Source: Mycobacterium conspicuum (GTDB lineage Bacteria; Actinomycetota; Actinomycetes; Mycobacteriales; Mycobacteriaceae). From it: a DNA stretch of 64,000 nucleotides. The translations under genes and the position numbers were made by a program. Where the stretch lies: contig NZ_AP022613.1 in assembly GCF_010730195.1 (NCBI RefSeq), positions 5,952,001 to 6,016,000 of the forward strand. The letters run 5' to 3'. This document shows, in pieces, positions 44,093 through 53,032 of this stretch; positions within the stretch are counted from its first letter, which is position 1, and every line of letters begins with the position of its first letter. Under the pieces are notes generated by a model that was given only the letters and a program-made list of their open reading frames with translations, was not told the origin of the DNA and ran no database searches.

Positions 44093-44896
44093 TCACGTCG
44101 TCTTCTGCGTCAGGCCGGCGTCGACGACGAGCTGGGTGCCCGTGATGTAGCGCGCGTGATCGGAAGCCAGAAACACCACGGCGTTGGCGATATCGACCGG
44201 CTCCACCCAGGGCACCGGAAGCAAATTGCGCGCGGCGAGTACCTCGGCGGCGTCGGCCGCCGTCGGGTGGTCCAGGTCGGGTCGCAGCCGCCGAAACGTG
44301 GCCTCGTTGAGCACCATCGGCGTCGCGACCGGCCCGGGGTGCACCGTGTTGACCCGAATGCGCCGCGGGCCAAGCTCGTTGGCCAGTGTGCGGGCCAGCC
44401 CGACCACGGCATGCTTACTGGCGGTGTAGGCGGCGGTGTTGGGCAATCCGCGAATGCCGCTGGTGGAGCTGATGATGATGACGGATCCGCCGTCCTGCCC
44501 GATGTGCGGCACTCCCGCCCTGACCGTGTGCCAAACCCCGGTGAGGTTGATGTCAAGCGTGCGCTGCCACTGCGCTGGGTCGAGTTCCCAGGCGGGCGCA
44601 CCCGGCAGGTGCACCCCGGCGTTGGCGACGATGACGTCCAGGCGCCCCAATTGCGCAACGCCCGCATCGACCGCCGTCGCGACGGCATCGATGTCACTGA
44701 CGTCGGCCAGGCCGGTGGCGCACCGCCGGCCATGTGCCTCGATTTCGGTTGCCAGATCACGCAATTCGTCGGCCGCGTCCGCGAAGTCGAGCGCGATCAC
44801 GTCGGCGCCCTCCTCGGCGAACCGCTGACAATGCACCCGCCCGGTACCTCGGGCCGCCCCGGTGACCACGACGACCTTGCCGTCAAGTCCGGTCAT
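44093..44896 (-). CDS. Mycofactocin-coupled-type SDR
   Basis: From the ATG at 44896 the protein has 267 residues. It shows the mycofactocin-linked SDR pattern: TGAARGTGRVHCQRFAEEGADVIALD, LDVIVANAGV, INLTGVWHTVRA, catalytic Ser in ISSTSG, YTASK, RIRVNTVHPGPVATPM and a FRRLRPDLDHPT insertion near the end. The ATG overlaps the stop of the upstream Baeyer-Villiger monooxygenase by one base (TGATG), so the two are translationally coupled. It would oxidise an alcohol to the ketone that the monooxygenase could then attack. Confidence 0.87.
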   Translation of the reverse strand: MTGLDGKVVVVTGAARGTGRVHCQRFAEEGADVIALDFADAADELRDLATEIEAHGRRCATGLADVSDIDAVATAVDAGVAQLGRLDVIVANAGVHLPGAPAWELDPAQWQRTLDINLTGVWHTVRAGVPHIGQDGGSVIIISSTSGIRGLPNTAAYTASKHAVVGLARTLANELGPRRIRVNTVHPGPVATPMVLNEATFRRLRPDLDHPTAADAAEVLAARNLLPVPWVEPVDIANAVVFLASDHARYITGTQLVVDAGLTQKTT

Positions 44897-46509
44897 CACG
44901 AGACTTTGATCAAATCGAAGCCCTTGTAGCCGGCGTCGGCGATCTCGGCGCAGATGTCGTTGTATGCCGCGAAGCCGCCAATGAACAGCATGAAAACCCG
45001 TGGCTTTCCAGGGACATTGGCGCCCAGGTACCACGAGTTGGCTTTGACGAACAGCGATGCGTCGGCCCGGCGCGCCAATTCGGCGACCCAGCCGTCCACG
45101 GCGTCGCGCGTCGGCTCCATTGCGGTGTAACCATGCTCGTCGAGGTGGGCGATGGCGTCGGCGATCCAGTTCACGTGCGCCTCGGCGTGCAGCACCATGT
45201 TGGCCAGCACCGCGGGTGCGCCCGGACCGGAAATCACGAAGAGGTTGGGAAACCCGTCGACGCCCAGTCCCAGGTAGGTGCGCGGGCCCTGCTCCCAGTA
45301 GTCGCGCAGCACCGTGCCGTCGCGGCCGACGATGTCGATCTTGGCCAGCGCACCGGTCAGGGCGTCGAACCCGGTTGCCAACACGATCGCGTCGAGGTCG
45401 TAGTGGGCGTCGGTGGTGTTGATGCCCGCCGCATCGACGGATTCGATGGGGGTGGAACGGACACTAATCAGCGATACGTTGGGTCTGTTGAAGGTCTGAA
45501 AGTAGTTGCTGTCGGTGCAGATTCGCTTGGTGCCGATGGGGTGGTCGTTGGGAATCAACAGGTCGGCGATCGCCGGATCGTCGATGATGGCCCGGATCTT
45601 CTCTTCATAGAACTTGCGAGCCTCGTCGTTGGCTGCGATGTCGGTCGTCTGGTCTGAGAAGGTCTTGGAGTACAGCACACCGCCTAGCTGCCAACGCTTT
45701 TCGAAATGGGCGCGACGCTCCTCGGGGGTGTACTCCATGGTCGGCTTGGGTGGGGTGAGGTGTGGTGATCCGCCGCCGCTGCGCCACGACAGTCGGCGAC
45801 GCTCGGCGTAGCCCGCCTTGATCTCGGCCATTTCCTCGGCGGACAATGGCCTGTTGCCCGCCGGGATGCTGTAGTTGGGGGTGCGCTGGAAGACGTAGAG
45901 ATGCGCGGCCTGCTCGGCGATGATCGGAATCGATTGAATGCCAGACGATCCGGTGCCGATGACCGCCACCCGCTTGCCGGTGAAGTCGACGTCGTGGTGG
46001 GGCCAGTGCGCGGTGTGGTAAACCTCGCCCGCGAAGGTGTCCAGGCCGGCGAAATCCGGGGTCAGCGCGTCGGACAGCGGCCCGGTCGCCATCAGGCAGA
46101 ACCGCGCGGTGATGCTCTCGCCGCCGTCGGTGGTGACCGTCCAGCGCAGCGTGGCCTCGTCCAGCTTCGCCGCGACGACCCGGGTGTTGAGGGTGACGCC
46201 CCGGCGCAGGTCGAGTTTGTCGGCGACCCAGTTCAGGTAGCGCAGTATCTCGGCTTGGGTGGCGTACTTCTCGGTCCAGTTCCATTCCTGCTGCAGCTCG
46301 TCGGAGAACGAGTAGCAGTAGTCGACGCTCTCGACGTCGCAGCGCGCACCCGGATAGCGGTTGTAGTACCAGGTACCGCCCAGCTCCGGCGCGGCCTCGA
46401 GCACCCGCACCGAGAGCCCTTGGCTGCGCAGCTTGTGCAGCGCGTAGAGGCCGGCGAAGCCGGCGCCCACCACGATCGCGTCGAGGGGTTCAGCTAAATC
46501 CACAGCCAT
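44896..46509 (-). CDS. Baeyer-Villiger monooxygenase (cyclohexanone-monooxygenase-like)
   Basis: From the ATG at 46509 the protein has 537 residues, the usual length for cyclohexanone-type enzymes; the frame opens further upstream. FAD motif GAGFAG (15-20), GGTWYYNRYPGARCD, intact fingerprint F159-A-G161-E-V-Y-H165-T-A-H-W169-P and NADPH motif GTGSSG. The enzyme would convert a ketone to an ester or lactone with NADPH and O2. It is co-transcribed with the mycofactocin-type SDR and divergent from the HsaA-like gene. Confidence 0.9.
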   Translation of the reverse strand: MAVDLAEPLDAIVVGAGFAGLYALHKLRSQGLSVRVLEAAPELGGTWYYNRYPGARCDVESVDYCYSFSDELQQEWNWTEKYATQAEILRYLNWVADKLDLRRGVTLNTRVVAAKLDEATLRWTVTTDGGESITARFCLMATGPLSDALTPDFAGLDTFAGEVYHTAHWPHHDVDFTGKRVAVIGTGSSGIQSIPIIAEQAAHLYVFQRTPNYSIPAGNRPLSAEEMAEIKAGYAERRRLSWRSGGGSPHLTPPKPTMEYTPEERRAHFEKRWQLGGVLYSKTFSDQTTDIAANDEARKFYEEKIRAIIDDPAIADLLIPNDHPIGTKRICTDSNYFQTFNRPNVSLISVRSTPIESVDAAGINTTDAHYDLDAIVLATGFDALTGALAKIDIVGRDGTVLRDYWEQGPRTYLGLGVDGFPNLFVISGPGAPAVLANMVLHAEAHVNWIADAIAHLDEHGYTAMEPTRDAVDGWVAELARRADASLFVKANSWYLGANVPGKPRVFMLFIGGFAAYNDICAEIADAGYKGFDLIKVS

Positions 46510-46745
46510 CACGGTAGGACGTCCGCGACCGCGAGCCCACACCTGTCCCGATCACCGGGCCTGCGCCGGCCGTACCGGCCCGACGACCTGCGGGGAAGGG
46601 CTCAACCCCGCACGTCAGGCCAAGCCCGCGCCGCGCCGCCGGGCGCGCGAGTTTTGACCCGCTCACCGGGATCACGGTGACTCTCGGCGCGGACTGCGGT
46701 AGACCATATCTGGGTCCACAAGGGCGAACACCAAAGGACGGCAGT

Positions 46746-47930
46746 ATGACCGAGCGCGTTATCGACCAGGTGATGGCCCTGGCCGACCAGTTGCGGGGAC
46801 AGGCGGCGGAAGCCGAGCGGATCGGCCGGCTCACCGACGACACCGTCAAGCTGATGAAAGGCGCCGGGCTGATCCGGCTGCTGCAGACCAAGCAGTACGG
46901 CGGGTTCGAGGCCCACCCGCGCGAGTTCGCCGAGACGGTGATGGCCACGGCAGCACTGGACCCGGCGGCCGGCTGGATCGTCGGCGTGGTGGGCGTGCAC
47001 CCCTATCAGTTGGCGTACGCGGACCCGAAGGTGCCCGCCGAGATATGGGCCGACGACGTCGACACCTGGATGGCCTCCCCGTACGCGCCACAGGGCGTGG
47101 CCAAGCCTGTCGACGGTGGTTACATCTTCAACGGGCGCTGGCAGTTCAGCTCGGGCACCGACCACTGCGACTGGATCATCCTGGGCGCGATGCTCGGCGA
47201 CGAGAAGGGCATCCCGCTGATGCCGCCGCAGATGTTGCACATGATCCTGCCCCGCAAGGATTACGAGATCGTCGAGGACTCGTGGAATGTCGTGGGGCTG
47301 CGCGGAACCGGCTCCAAGGACGTCATCGTCTCCGACGCGTTTGTGCCGTCCTACCGCACCATGGATGCCACGAAGGTAATGGACGGCACCGCCCAGCGCG
47401 AGGCCGGCATGACCGAGCCGCTGTATCTGATGCCGTGGTCGACGATGTTCCCGCTGGGCATCTCGGCGGCCACCATCGGCATCGCCGAGGGAGCGCTGGC
47501 CGCGCACCTGGACTACCAGCGCGAGCGCGTCGGCGCCACCGGGACCGCGATCAAGGACGACCCCTACGTCATGCACGCGATCGGCGAGGCCGCCGCCGAC
47601 ATCAACGCCGCCCGCCAGGAATTGCTGGCCAACGCCGACCGCATCTATGACATGGTTGCCGCCGGCAAGGAGGTGTCGTTCGCCGACCGCGCGGCCGGTC
47701 GCCGCACCCAGGTTCGCGCGGTGTGGCGCGCGGTGGCCGCGGTCGACGAGATCTTCGCCCGCTCGGGCGGCAACGCATCGCGGATGGACAAACCGCTGCA
47801 GCGATACTGGCGCGACGTCCATGTGGGCCAGATGCATGCGATTCACGTCCCCGGCACCACCTACCACGCGGCGGCGCTCAGTTCGCTTGGTATCGAACCA
47901 CCCGAGGGTCCGCTGCGGGCACTGATTTAG
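46746..47930 (+). CDS. HsaA-like flavin-dependent hydroxylase, oxygenase component
   Basis: From the ATG at 46746, with AAGGA seven bases upstream, the protein has 394 residues, the same length as HsaA (Rv3570c). It has the acyl-CoA-dehydrogenase fold used by two-component flavin monooxygenases: RLLQTKQYGGFEAHP, FNGRWQFSSGTDHCDWIILGA, VVGLRGTGSKDVIV and late GGNASRMDKPLQRYWRDVHVGQMH. HsaA hydroxylates the phenolic A-ring product 3-HSA in cholesterol breakdown, using reduced FMN from HsaB. No reductase gene is near. An HsaC-like dioxygenase follows after 9 bases, so ortho-hydroxylation then ring cleavage is the likely sequence. Confidence 0.87.
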   Translation: MTERVIDQVMALADQLRGQAAEAERIGRLTDDTVKLMKGAGLIRLLQTKQYGGFEAHPREFAETVMATAALDPAAGWIVGVVGVHPYQLAYADPKVPAEIWADDVDTWMASPYAPQGVAKPVDGGYIFNGRWQFSSGTDHCDWIILGAMLGDEKGIPLMPPQMLHMILPRKDYEIVEDSWNVVGLRGTGSKDVIVSDAFVPSYRTMDATKVMDGTAQREAGMTEPLYLMPWSTMFPLGISAATIGIAEGALAAHLDYQRERVGATGTAIKDDPYVMHAIGEAAADINAARQELLANADRIYDMVAAGKEVSFADRAAGRRTQVRAVWRAVAAVDEIFARSGGNASRMDKPLQRYWRDVHVGQMHAIHVPGTTYHAAALSSLGIEPPEGPLRALI

Positions 47931-47939
47931 GAGACGTTC

Positions 47940-48848
47940 ATGGGTGACCTGAAAAGCCTTGGCTACGTCACTATTTCGACCAACGACATCGAGCGCTGGC
48001 GCCATTTCGCCTTTGGTGTCCTGGGCTTCGCCGAAGGCAAGGGGCCGGATCCATTGGCCCTGTACCTGCGGATGGACGAGCGAACGGCGCGGATGATCCT
48101 GGTTCCCGGCGACACCGAGCGGGTGGTCAACGTCGGCTGGGAGGTACGCGATCGCGCCGCCCTTCAGCGAGTCAAGGCGACGCTGGACGGCGCCGGCGTG
48201 GCCTTCAAGCAACTGTCACAAGAAGAGGCGGACGCCCGACGGGTCGAAGAAGCGATCACCTTCGAGGATCCGGCCGGCATCACCCTCGAGGTGTTCCACG
48301 GCGCGGTGCTCGACCACAGCCCGGTGATCACACCGTTCGGCGCCCGGTTCATCACCGGCGATCAGGGCATGGGCCACATCGTCGTGCCCGCCATGGACCC
48401 CAACGGGCTCTTCGACTTCTACACCGACGTGCTGGGTTTCCGCTCCCGCGGTGCGTTCCGGATCCCCGCGCCGCCGGAGTTCGGTCCGATCCGGGTGCGC
48501 TTCCTGGGCATCAATGAGCGCCACCACAGCCTCGCGATCTGCCCCGCCATGCATCAACGCGACCCCGGCGTCGTGCACATCATGGTGGAGGTCGACACCC
48601 TTGACGCGGTGGGGCAAGCGCTGGACCGCATCAACGCCGAAGGCATCCAGGTGTCGTCCACGCTGGGCCGCCACACCAACGACAAGATGGTGTCGTTTTA
48701 CGTCCGTACACCGGGTGACTGGGACATCGAATTCGGCACCGAAGGCATGCGGGTCGACGAAACCTATTACACCGCAGAGGAAATCACGGCCGACAGTTAC
48801 TGGGGTCACCAGTGGGTCAGTGACATGCCCGCGGCGATGCGACCGTGA
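47940..48848 (+). CDS. HsaC/BphC-like extradiol ring-cleavage dioxygenase
   Basis: A 302-residue two-domain vicinal-oxygen-chelate protein, GGAGA upstream. Fe(II) ligands are His146 (GMGHIVV), His213 (VVHIMVEVD) and Glu264 (WDIEFG); His195/His196 and Tyr254 are at the positions of the conserved catalytic residues. HsaC is 300 residues. The enzyme would open a catechol ring next to the two hydroxyls. It directly follows the HsaA-like gene and overlaps the FAD dehydrogenase-like gene by 4 bases, so the three form one operon. Confidence 0.9.
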   Translation: MGDLKSLGYVTISTNDIERWRHFAFGVLGFAEGKGPDPLALYLRMDERTARMILVPGDTERVVNVGWEVRDRAALQRVKATLDGAGVAFKQLSQEEADARRVEEAITFEDPAGITLEVFHGAVLDHSPVITPFGARFITGDQGMGHIVVPAMDPNGLFDFYTDVLGFRSRGAFRIPAPPEFGPIRVRFLGINERHHSLAICPAMHQRDPGVVHIMVEVDTLDAVGQALDRINAEGIQVSSTLGRHTNDKMVSFYVRTPGDWDIEFGTEGMRVDETYYTAEEITADSYWGHQWVSDMPAAMRP

Positions 48849-50311
48849 CGGCCGAGTTCGACGTCACGCCGATTCCGGCGGCCTCGATCACGTCCTGGGA
48901 CGACGAGGCCGACGTCGTCATCGCGGGCTACGGAATCGCGGGTGCCGCCGCGGCGGTCGAAGCCGCCCGCGCCGGTGCCGACGTGCTGGTGCTGGAACGC
49001 ACGGGTTCCTGGGGTGGGGCCGCGGCGATGGCGGGCGGATTCATCTACCTGGGCGGCGGCACCGCGCTGCAAAAGGCTTGCGGCTTCGATGATTCCGTCG
49101 ACAACATGCGCGCCTTCCTCAACGTGGCGATGGGTCCCGGCGCCGACGAGGCCCGCATCGCCGACTATTGCGAGGGCAGCGTCGCCCACTTCGACTGGCT
49201 CGTCGATTGCGGCGTGCCGTTCAAGGCGGAATTTTTCTCCGAACCCGGCTGGGAACCCATGGGCGACCAGGGCCTGATGTACAGCGGCGGCGAAAACTCC
49301 TACCCGTTCAACACCATTGCCACCCCGGCCCCGCGCGGGCATGTCCCGCAGATGCAGAACAAGAAGCAGGGTGAGGCCAGCGCCGGCTACATGCTGATGA
49401 AGCCCTTGGTGCAGACCGCCGAGGCGGCAGGCGCGCGGGCGCTCTTCGACGTTCGGGTGCGGTGTCTGGTCGTGGCATCCGACGGCCGGGTCGTCGGTGT
49501 CCGGGCGCGGCGGTACGGCACCGACATGACGATCCGGGCGCGCCGCGGAATCGTGCTAGCGACGGGCAGTTTCGCCTACAACGACGCGATGGTGGCGCAA
49601 TATGCGCCGCGGATCGCCGGGCGCCCGGCGGCGTCGATTGAACAGCACGACGGGCAGGCGATCCGGATGGCGCAGGCGCTGGGGGCCGACCTGGCCCACA
49701 TGGATGCCACCGAGGTCGCCATCTTCATCGACCCGCAACAACTGGTGCGTGGCATCTTGGTCAACGGCCGCGGTCAGCGTTACGTCGCCGAGGACACCTA
49801 TCCCGGTCGCGTCGGTCAGCTCACCCTCTACCACCAGGACAACACCGCGTACCTGATCATCGACAGCGACGCTCAGGACGAGGCGATGAACTCGTGGTCG
49901 CCCAAGTTCATGCTGCGGCCGGCGACCTGGGTGGCCGACACGGTCGCCGACCTGGAGCGCGACATGGGGCTGGCGCCGGGCTCACTGCAGGCGACCGTGG
50001 CCGCCTACAACGAGGGCGCCGCGCGCGGCGAGGACCCACTGCTGCACAAGAAGCGCGAATGGCTCAAGCCGATCGGGTCGCCGGTGGGCGCGATCGACCT
50101 GCGCGAGAACACCGGCGGGTTCACCCTCGGTGGCCTGCGCACCTCCCTGGATGCCGAGGTGCTGCATGTCAGCGGCGAGCCGATTCCGGGGCTCTTCGCC
50201 GCCGGCAGGTCCGCTGCCGGGCTGGCGGCCTGGGGTTATGCCAGCGGCGTGTCGCTCGGAGACGGCAGCTTTTACGGGCGCCGCGCGGGCCGCTCCGCAG
50301 CCAAGGGCTAA
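48845..50311 (+). CDS. FAD-dependent dehydrogenase (KstD/fumarate-reductase-like)
   Basis: A 488-residue flavoprotein with GTG start overlapping the dioxygenase by 4 bases. It has an N-terminal GYGIAGAAAAVEAARAGADVLVLER (28-52), GGAAAMAGGFIYLGGG, IRARRGIVLATGSFAYN and a C-terminal GLFAAGRSAAGLAAWGYASGVSLGDGSFYGRRAG that closes the FAD site. It belongs to the FAD-binding-2 group that includes 3-ketosteroid delta-1-dehydrogenase. At 488 residues it is shorter than typical KstD and lacks the YPGxG C-terminal motif seen in the gene at 53998, so its reaction may differ. Confidence 0.8.
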   Translation: MTAEFDVTPIPAASITSWDDEADVVIAGYGIAGAAAAVEAARAGADVLVLERTGSWGGAAAMAGGFIYLGGGTALQKACGFDDSVDNMRAFLNVAMGPGADEARIADYCEGSVAHFDWLVDCGVPFKAEFFSEPGWEPMGDQGLMYSGGENSYPFNTIATPAPRGHVPQMQNKKQGEASAGYMLMKPLVQTAEAAGARALFDVRVRCLVVASDGRVVGVRARRYGTDMTIRARRGIVLATGSFAYNDAMVAQYAPRIAGRPAASIEQHDGQAIRMAQALGADLAHMDATEVAIFIDPQQLVRGILVNGRGQRYVAEDTYPGRVGQLTLYHQDNTAYLIIDSDAQDEAMNSWSPKFMLRPATWVADTVADLERDMGLAPGSLQATVAAYNEGAARGEDPLLHKKREWLKPIGSPVGAIDLRENTGGFTLGGLRTSLDAEVLHVSGEPIPGLFAAGRSAAGLAAWGYASGVSLGDGSFYGRRAGRSAAKG

Positions 50312-50315
50312 TACC

Positions 50316-50377
50316 GCCGAACAGACATAAAGGTCCCCCCACGATCGGTGTGTCGGGGGCTTTTGTGTCTGCTCGGC
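50316..50377. terminator. Long hairpin, probable bidirectional terminator
   Basis: GCCGAACAGACA (50316-50327) pairs with TGTCTGCTCGGC (50366-50377), one mismatch. The inner CCCC...GGGG stem and AAA/TTT pairs continue it to about 23 base pairs with a 16-base loop. It starts 5 bases after the flavoprotein stop, and TTTTG follows the GC core, as in an intrinsic terminator. Confidence 0.65.
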
Positions 50378-50387
50378 ATCGGCTAGC

Positions 50388-50400
50388 TTCCTAATAGGAA
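50388..50400. promoter_or_regulatory. TTCCTA-A-TAGGAA operator before IclR gene
   Basis: A perfect 6-bp inverted repeat around one base, ending 20 bases before the GTG start of the IclR gene. It overlaps AT-rich -10-like sequence, so the IclR protein could autoregulate here. This is inferred from position and symmetry. Confidence 0.55.
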
Positions 50401-50420
50401 TATTGCTACTAGGAGGACAG

Positions 50421-51233
50421 GTGCCGCCGACCGCCGCGCCCAACGAAACCCCAAGCGCCGTCATCGACCGCATCTCGCTGGTCCTCGACGCCTTCGAAGG
50501 GCCCGGACGGCTGACGCTGGCCCAGATCGTGCGCCGCACCGGTCTGCCGCGCTCGTCGGCGCACCGGATGCTGGAGCGCCTGGTGCAGCTGCGCTGGCTG
50601 CGCCGCAGCGGTCGCGACTACGAGCTGGGCATGCGACTGGTCGAGCTGGGCTCACTGGCCGTGCATCAGGATCGCCTGGTGCGGGCGGCCGCTCCGCTGT
50701 TGGGCGAATTGCACCGCGCGACAGGGCTTGTCGTGCACCTCGCGGTTCTGGATGGCCCCGCCGTCGTCTACCTGGACCGGATCGGCGACCGCGCAATCCC
50801 CACCAGGGTCGGTGGTCGTCAGCCGGCGCACTGCACCGCCGTCGGCAAGGCGATGCTGGCGTACTGCGACCACGAGGTCGACTTGCGGGACCGCAAGACC
50901 AAGTATTCGATTTCCACCAAATCTCAGTTGGCCGCCGAGATGGCCAAGGTGCGGGCCCACGGCGTTGCGTTCGAACGCGAGGAATCGCTGCTCGGATTCG
51001 GTTGTGTGGCGGCCCCGATCGGGGATCCCGGAGAACCGGTGGCCGCCGTCTCGGTATGTGGTCCAATGAGTCGCATGATGTTCGATTCCCGGCTGGCCGC
51101 TCCCGTACGCATGACCGCAATGGGCATTTGGCGCAACATCGAAGGCGGCCCCCAGCGAGTTGCGCCGACGCTGCAGCCGCTACGCCCCATTCGCTCGACG
51201 CGGCCCGCGCGCGCTGCTGTGCAGTACGCGTGA
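50421..51233 (+). CDS. IclR family transcriptional regulator
   Basis: GTG at 50421 follows a near-perfect GGAGGA ribosome site and gives 270 residues. The N-terminal winged helix shows LTLAQIVRRTGLPRSSAHRMLERLVQLRWL. The effector domain has LHRATGLVVHLAVLDGPAVVYLDRIG, the HCTAVGKAMLAY motif and a FEREESLLGFGCVAAPI segment typical of IclR. Its stop overlaps the esterase start by 4 bases (GTGA), linking it to the esterase-SDR pair downstream. Confidence 0.9.
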   Translation: MPPTAAPNETPSAVIDRISLVLDAFEGPGRLTLAQIVRRTGLPRSSAHRMLERLVQLRWLRRSGRDYELGMRLVELGSLAVHQDRLVRAAAPLLGELHRATGLVVHLAVLDGPAVVYLDRIGDRAIPTRVGGRQPAHCTAVGKAMLAYCDHEVDLRDRKTKYSISTKSQLAAEMAKVRAHGVAFEREESLLGFGCVAAPIGDPGEPVAAVSVCGPMSRMMFDSRLAAPVRMTAMGIWRNIEGGPQRVAPTLQPLRPIRSTRPARAAVQYA

Positions 51234-52147
51234 GCCTCGACCCGCAGCTGGCGCCCCTGGTCAAGGACCTGGACGCCGGCTTCCCGGCGGTTCACACCAT
51301 GACCGGCGCGCAGGCCAGAGAGGTGATTCGCGCACGGTTCGTGCCGGCGCTGCAGCCCGAGCCGGTCGCCGAGGTTCGCGACCAGACCATCCCAGGCCCC
51401 GGGGGTGACATCCCGGTGCGGATCTACCGGCCCGACGGCTCAACTCTTCCAATCCTCGTGTACGCGCACGGCGGCGGTTTCGTCTTCTGCGATCTGGACA
51501 GCCACGACGGACTATGCCGCTCTTTCGCCAATCGCGTTCCCGCCATTGTCGTTTCGGTGGCCTACCGGCTGGCGCCCGAACACCGCTGGCCGGCGGCGGC
51601 CGACGATTTCTACGCCGCCATCCAGTGGGCCGCCGACAACGCGGCGAGCCTGGGCGGCGCCTCGGACCGCATCGCCGTCGGCGGCGACAGCGCCGGCGGC
51701 AACCTGGCCGCTGTCGGCGCGCTGATGGCGAGGGACCGCGGCGGCCCGAGCTTGGCCGCCCAGCTGCTGCTCTACCCCGTGCTGGCAGCAGATTTCGACA
51801 ACGAGTCCTACCGGCTTTTCGGCAACGGCTACTACAACCCGAAGCCGGCGATGCAGTGGTACTGGGACCAGTATGTGCCCACCAAAGCCGACCGCGTTCA
51901 TCCCTATGCGGTGCCGCTGCACGCCGAGCTGCATGACCTCCCGCCCGCCGTGGTGGTGATCGCCGGGCACGACCCGCTGCGCGACGAGGCGCTGGCCTAC
52001 GCGGCCGAGCTCGACACCGCCGGCGTGCGGGTCGCGCGCGTTCAATTCGCCGGCGCCATCCATGGTTTCATGACCATGCCCAGCTTGGGCCTCGCGCAGG
52101 AGGCGCGGCGGCGCGCGAGCGCCGAGCTGAGCTGGTTGCTCGGATGA
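51230..52147 (+). CDS. HSL-family alpha/beta hydrolase (esterase/lipase)
   Basis: From GTG at 51230 the protein has 305 residues. The hormone-sensitive-lipase signature is complete: HGGG at 80-83 as oxyanion hole, nucleophile Ser154 in GGDSAGG, acid residue in GHDPLRDEA and His in AIHGFMTM. Such cytosolic enzymes hydrolyse short or medium acyl esters or lactones, which suits a product of the Baeyer-Villiger enzymes. It overlaps the IclR gene by 4 bases and the next SDR by 4 bases. Confidence 0.9.
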   Translation: MSLDPQLAPLVKDLDAGFPAVHTMTGAQAREVIRARFVPALQPEPVAEVRDQTIPGPGGDIPVRIYRPDGSTLPILVYAHGGGFVFCDLDSHDGLCRSFANRVPAIVVSVAYRLAPEHRWPAAADDFYAAIQWAADNAASLGGASDRIAVGGDSAGGNLAAVGALMARDRGGPSLAAQLLLYPVLAADFDNESYRLFGNGYYNPKPAMQWYWDQYVPTKADRVHPYAVPLHAELHDLPPAVVVIAGHDPLRDEALAYAAELDTAGVRVARVQFAGAIHGFMTMPSLGLAQEARRRASAELSWLLG

Positions 52148-52974
52148 ATGCCGGCGAAACGTTTTCCGGCGGCGTCGCCGTCATCACCGGAGCGGGCGGG
52201 GGCATCGGCGCCGCGCTGGCCCGGCACGCGGTGCGTCTCGGTATGACGGTGGTGCTGGCCGACATCGACGCCGACGCGATCGCGGCACTGCGCGGCGAAC
52301 TCGGCGCCGCGGTGGACGTCGTCTGCGACGTGCGTGACCCGGCGGCCGTTTGGGACCTCGCAGAGCGGACCTACCGCGATGTCGGCCCGGTGCGGCTGTT
52401 GGTGAACAACGCGGGCGTCGAACAGTTCGGCTACCTGTGGGATACGCCGGTGGCGAACTGGCGGCGCGTCGTCGAGATCAATGTCAGCGGAGTCTTTCAC
52501 GGCGTGCGGGCCTTTCTGCCGAAGATGATGGCCACCGATGAGCAGGCGTGGGTGTGGAACCTGTCGTCGGTGGGCGGGGTGCTGGCGATTCCGTTGCAGG
52601 GCCCCTACATCATGAGTAAGCACGCGGTGCTCGCACTGACCGAGTGCTTGTATCTCGACGTGCAGTCGGCCGGGCATGGCCACCACATTCATGTACAGGC
52701 GGTGTTGCCCGCAGCGGTGGTCTCCAACATCTTCGAATCGGCGGGTGGGGTGGACGAGGGCGGGGATGTCGCCGTCGCCGAGGCGCAACGCTCGGCCATG
52801 CTGGAAATCAAGGCCGGCGCCATGGACGCGTTGGCGGCCGCCGAGACAATCTTCGAGCGCGCCGCCGAGGGACGCTTCTATCTGCTGACCGAGCCGTCGG
52901 TCGGTGAGGCCATGGCGCAACGCGCGAATGTGCTTGCGGCGCAAAGGCCGCCAGGGCCGCCGAGTGTGAACTGA
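52144..52974 (+). CDS. SDR family oxidoreductase
   Basis: A 276-residue SDR with ATG overlapping the esterase stop by 4 bases. Cofactor motif TGAGGGIG, NNAG at LLVNNAGVEQFG, catalytic Ser in LSSVGG and YIMSK. The C-terminal part (AAAETIFERAAEGRFYLLTEPSVGEAMAQRA) is typical of SDRs acting on larger hydrophobic substrates. A strong inverted repeat overlaps the stop codon and probably terminates transcription. Confidence 0.87.
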   Translation: MNAGETFSGGVAVITGAGGGIGAALARHAVRLGMTVVLADIDADAIAALRGELGAAVDVVCDVRDPAAVWDLAERTYRDVGPVRLLVNNAGVEQFGYLWDTPVANWRRVVEINVSGVFHGVRAFLPKMMATDEQAWVWNLSSVGGVLAIPLQGPYIMSKHAVLALTECLYLDVQSAGHGHHIHVQAVLPAAVVSNIFESAGGVDEGGDVAVAEAQRSAMLEIKAGAMDALAAAETIFERAAEGRFYLLTEPSVGEAMAQRANVLAAQRPPGPPSVN

Positions 52975-53006
52975 GGGCGAGCTTTTCGAGAATTTCCCGC
53001 CCTCAG
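52971..53006. terminator. Convergent inverted repeat, likely bidirectional terminator
   Basis: CTGAGGGCG (52971-52979) and CGCCCTCAG (52998-53006) form a perfect 9-bp stem with an 18-base AT-richer loop. It overlaps the stop of the plus-strand SDR and lies 26 bases from the stop of the minus-strand SDR. Confidence 0.6.
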
Positions 53007-53032
53007 AACACGTTCGGCGAGGGGGCGGTCCG

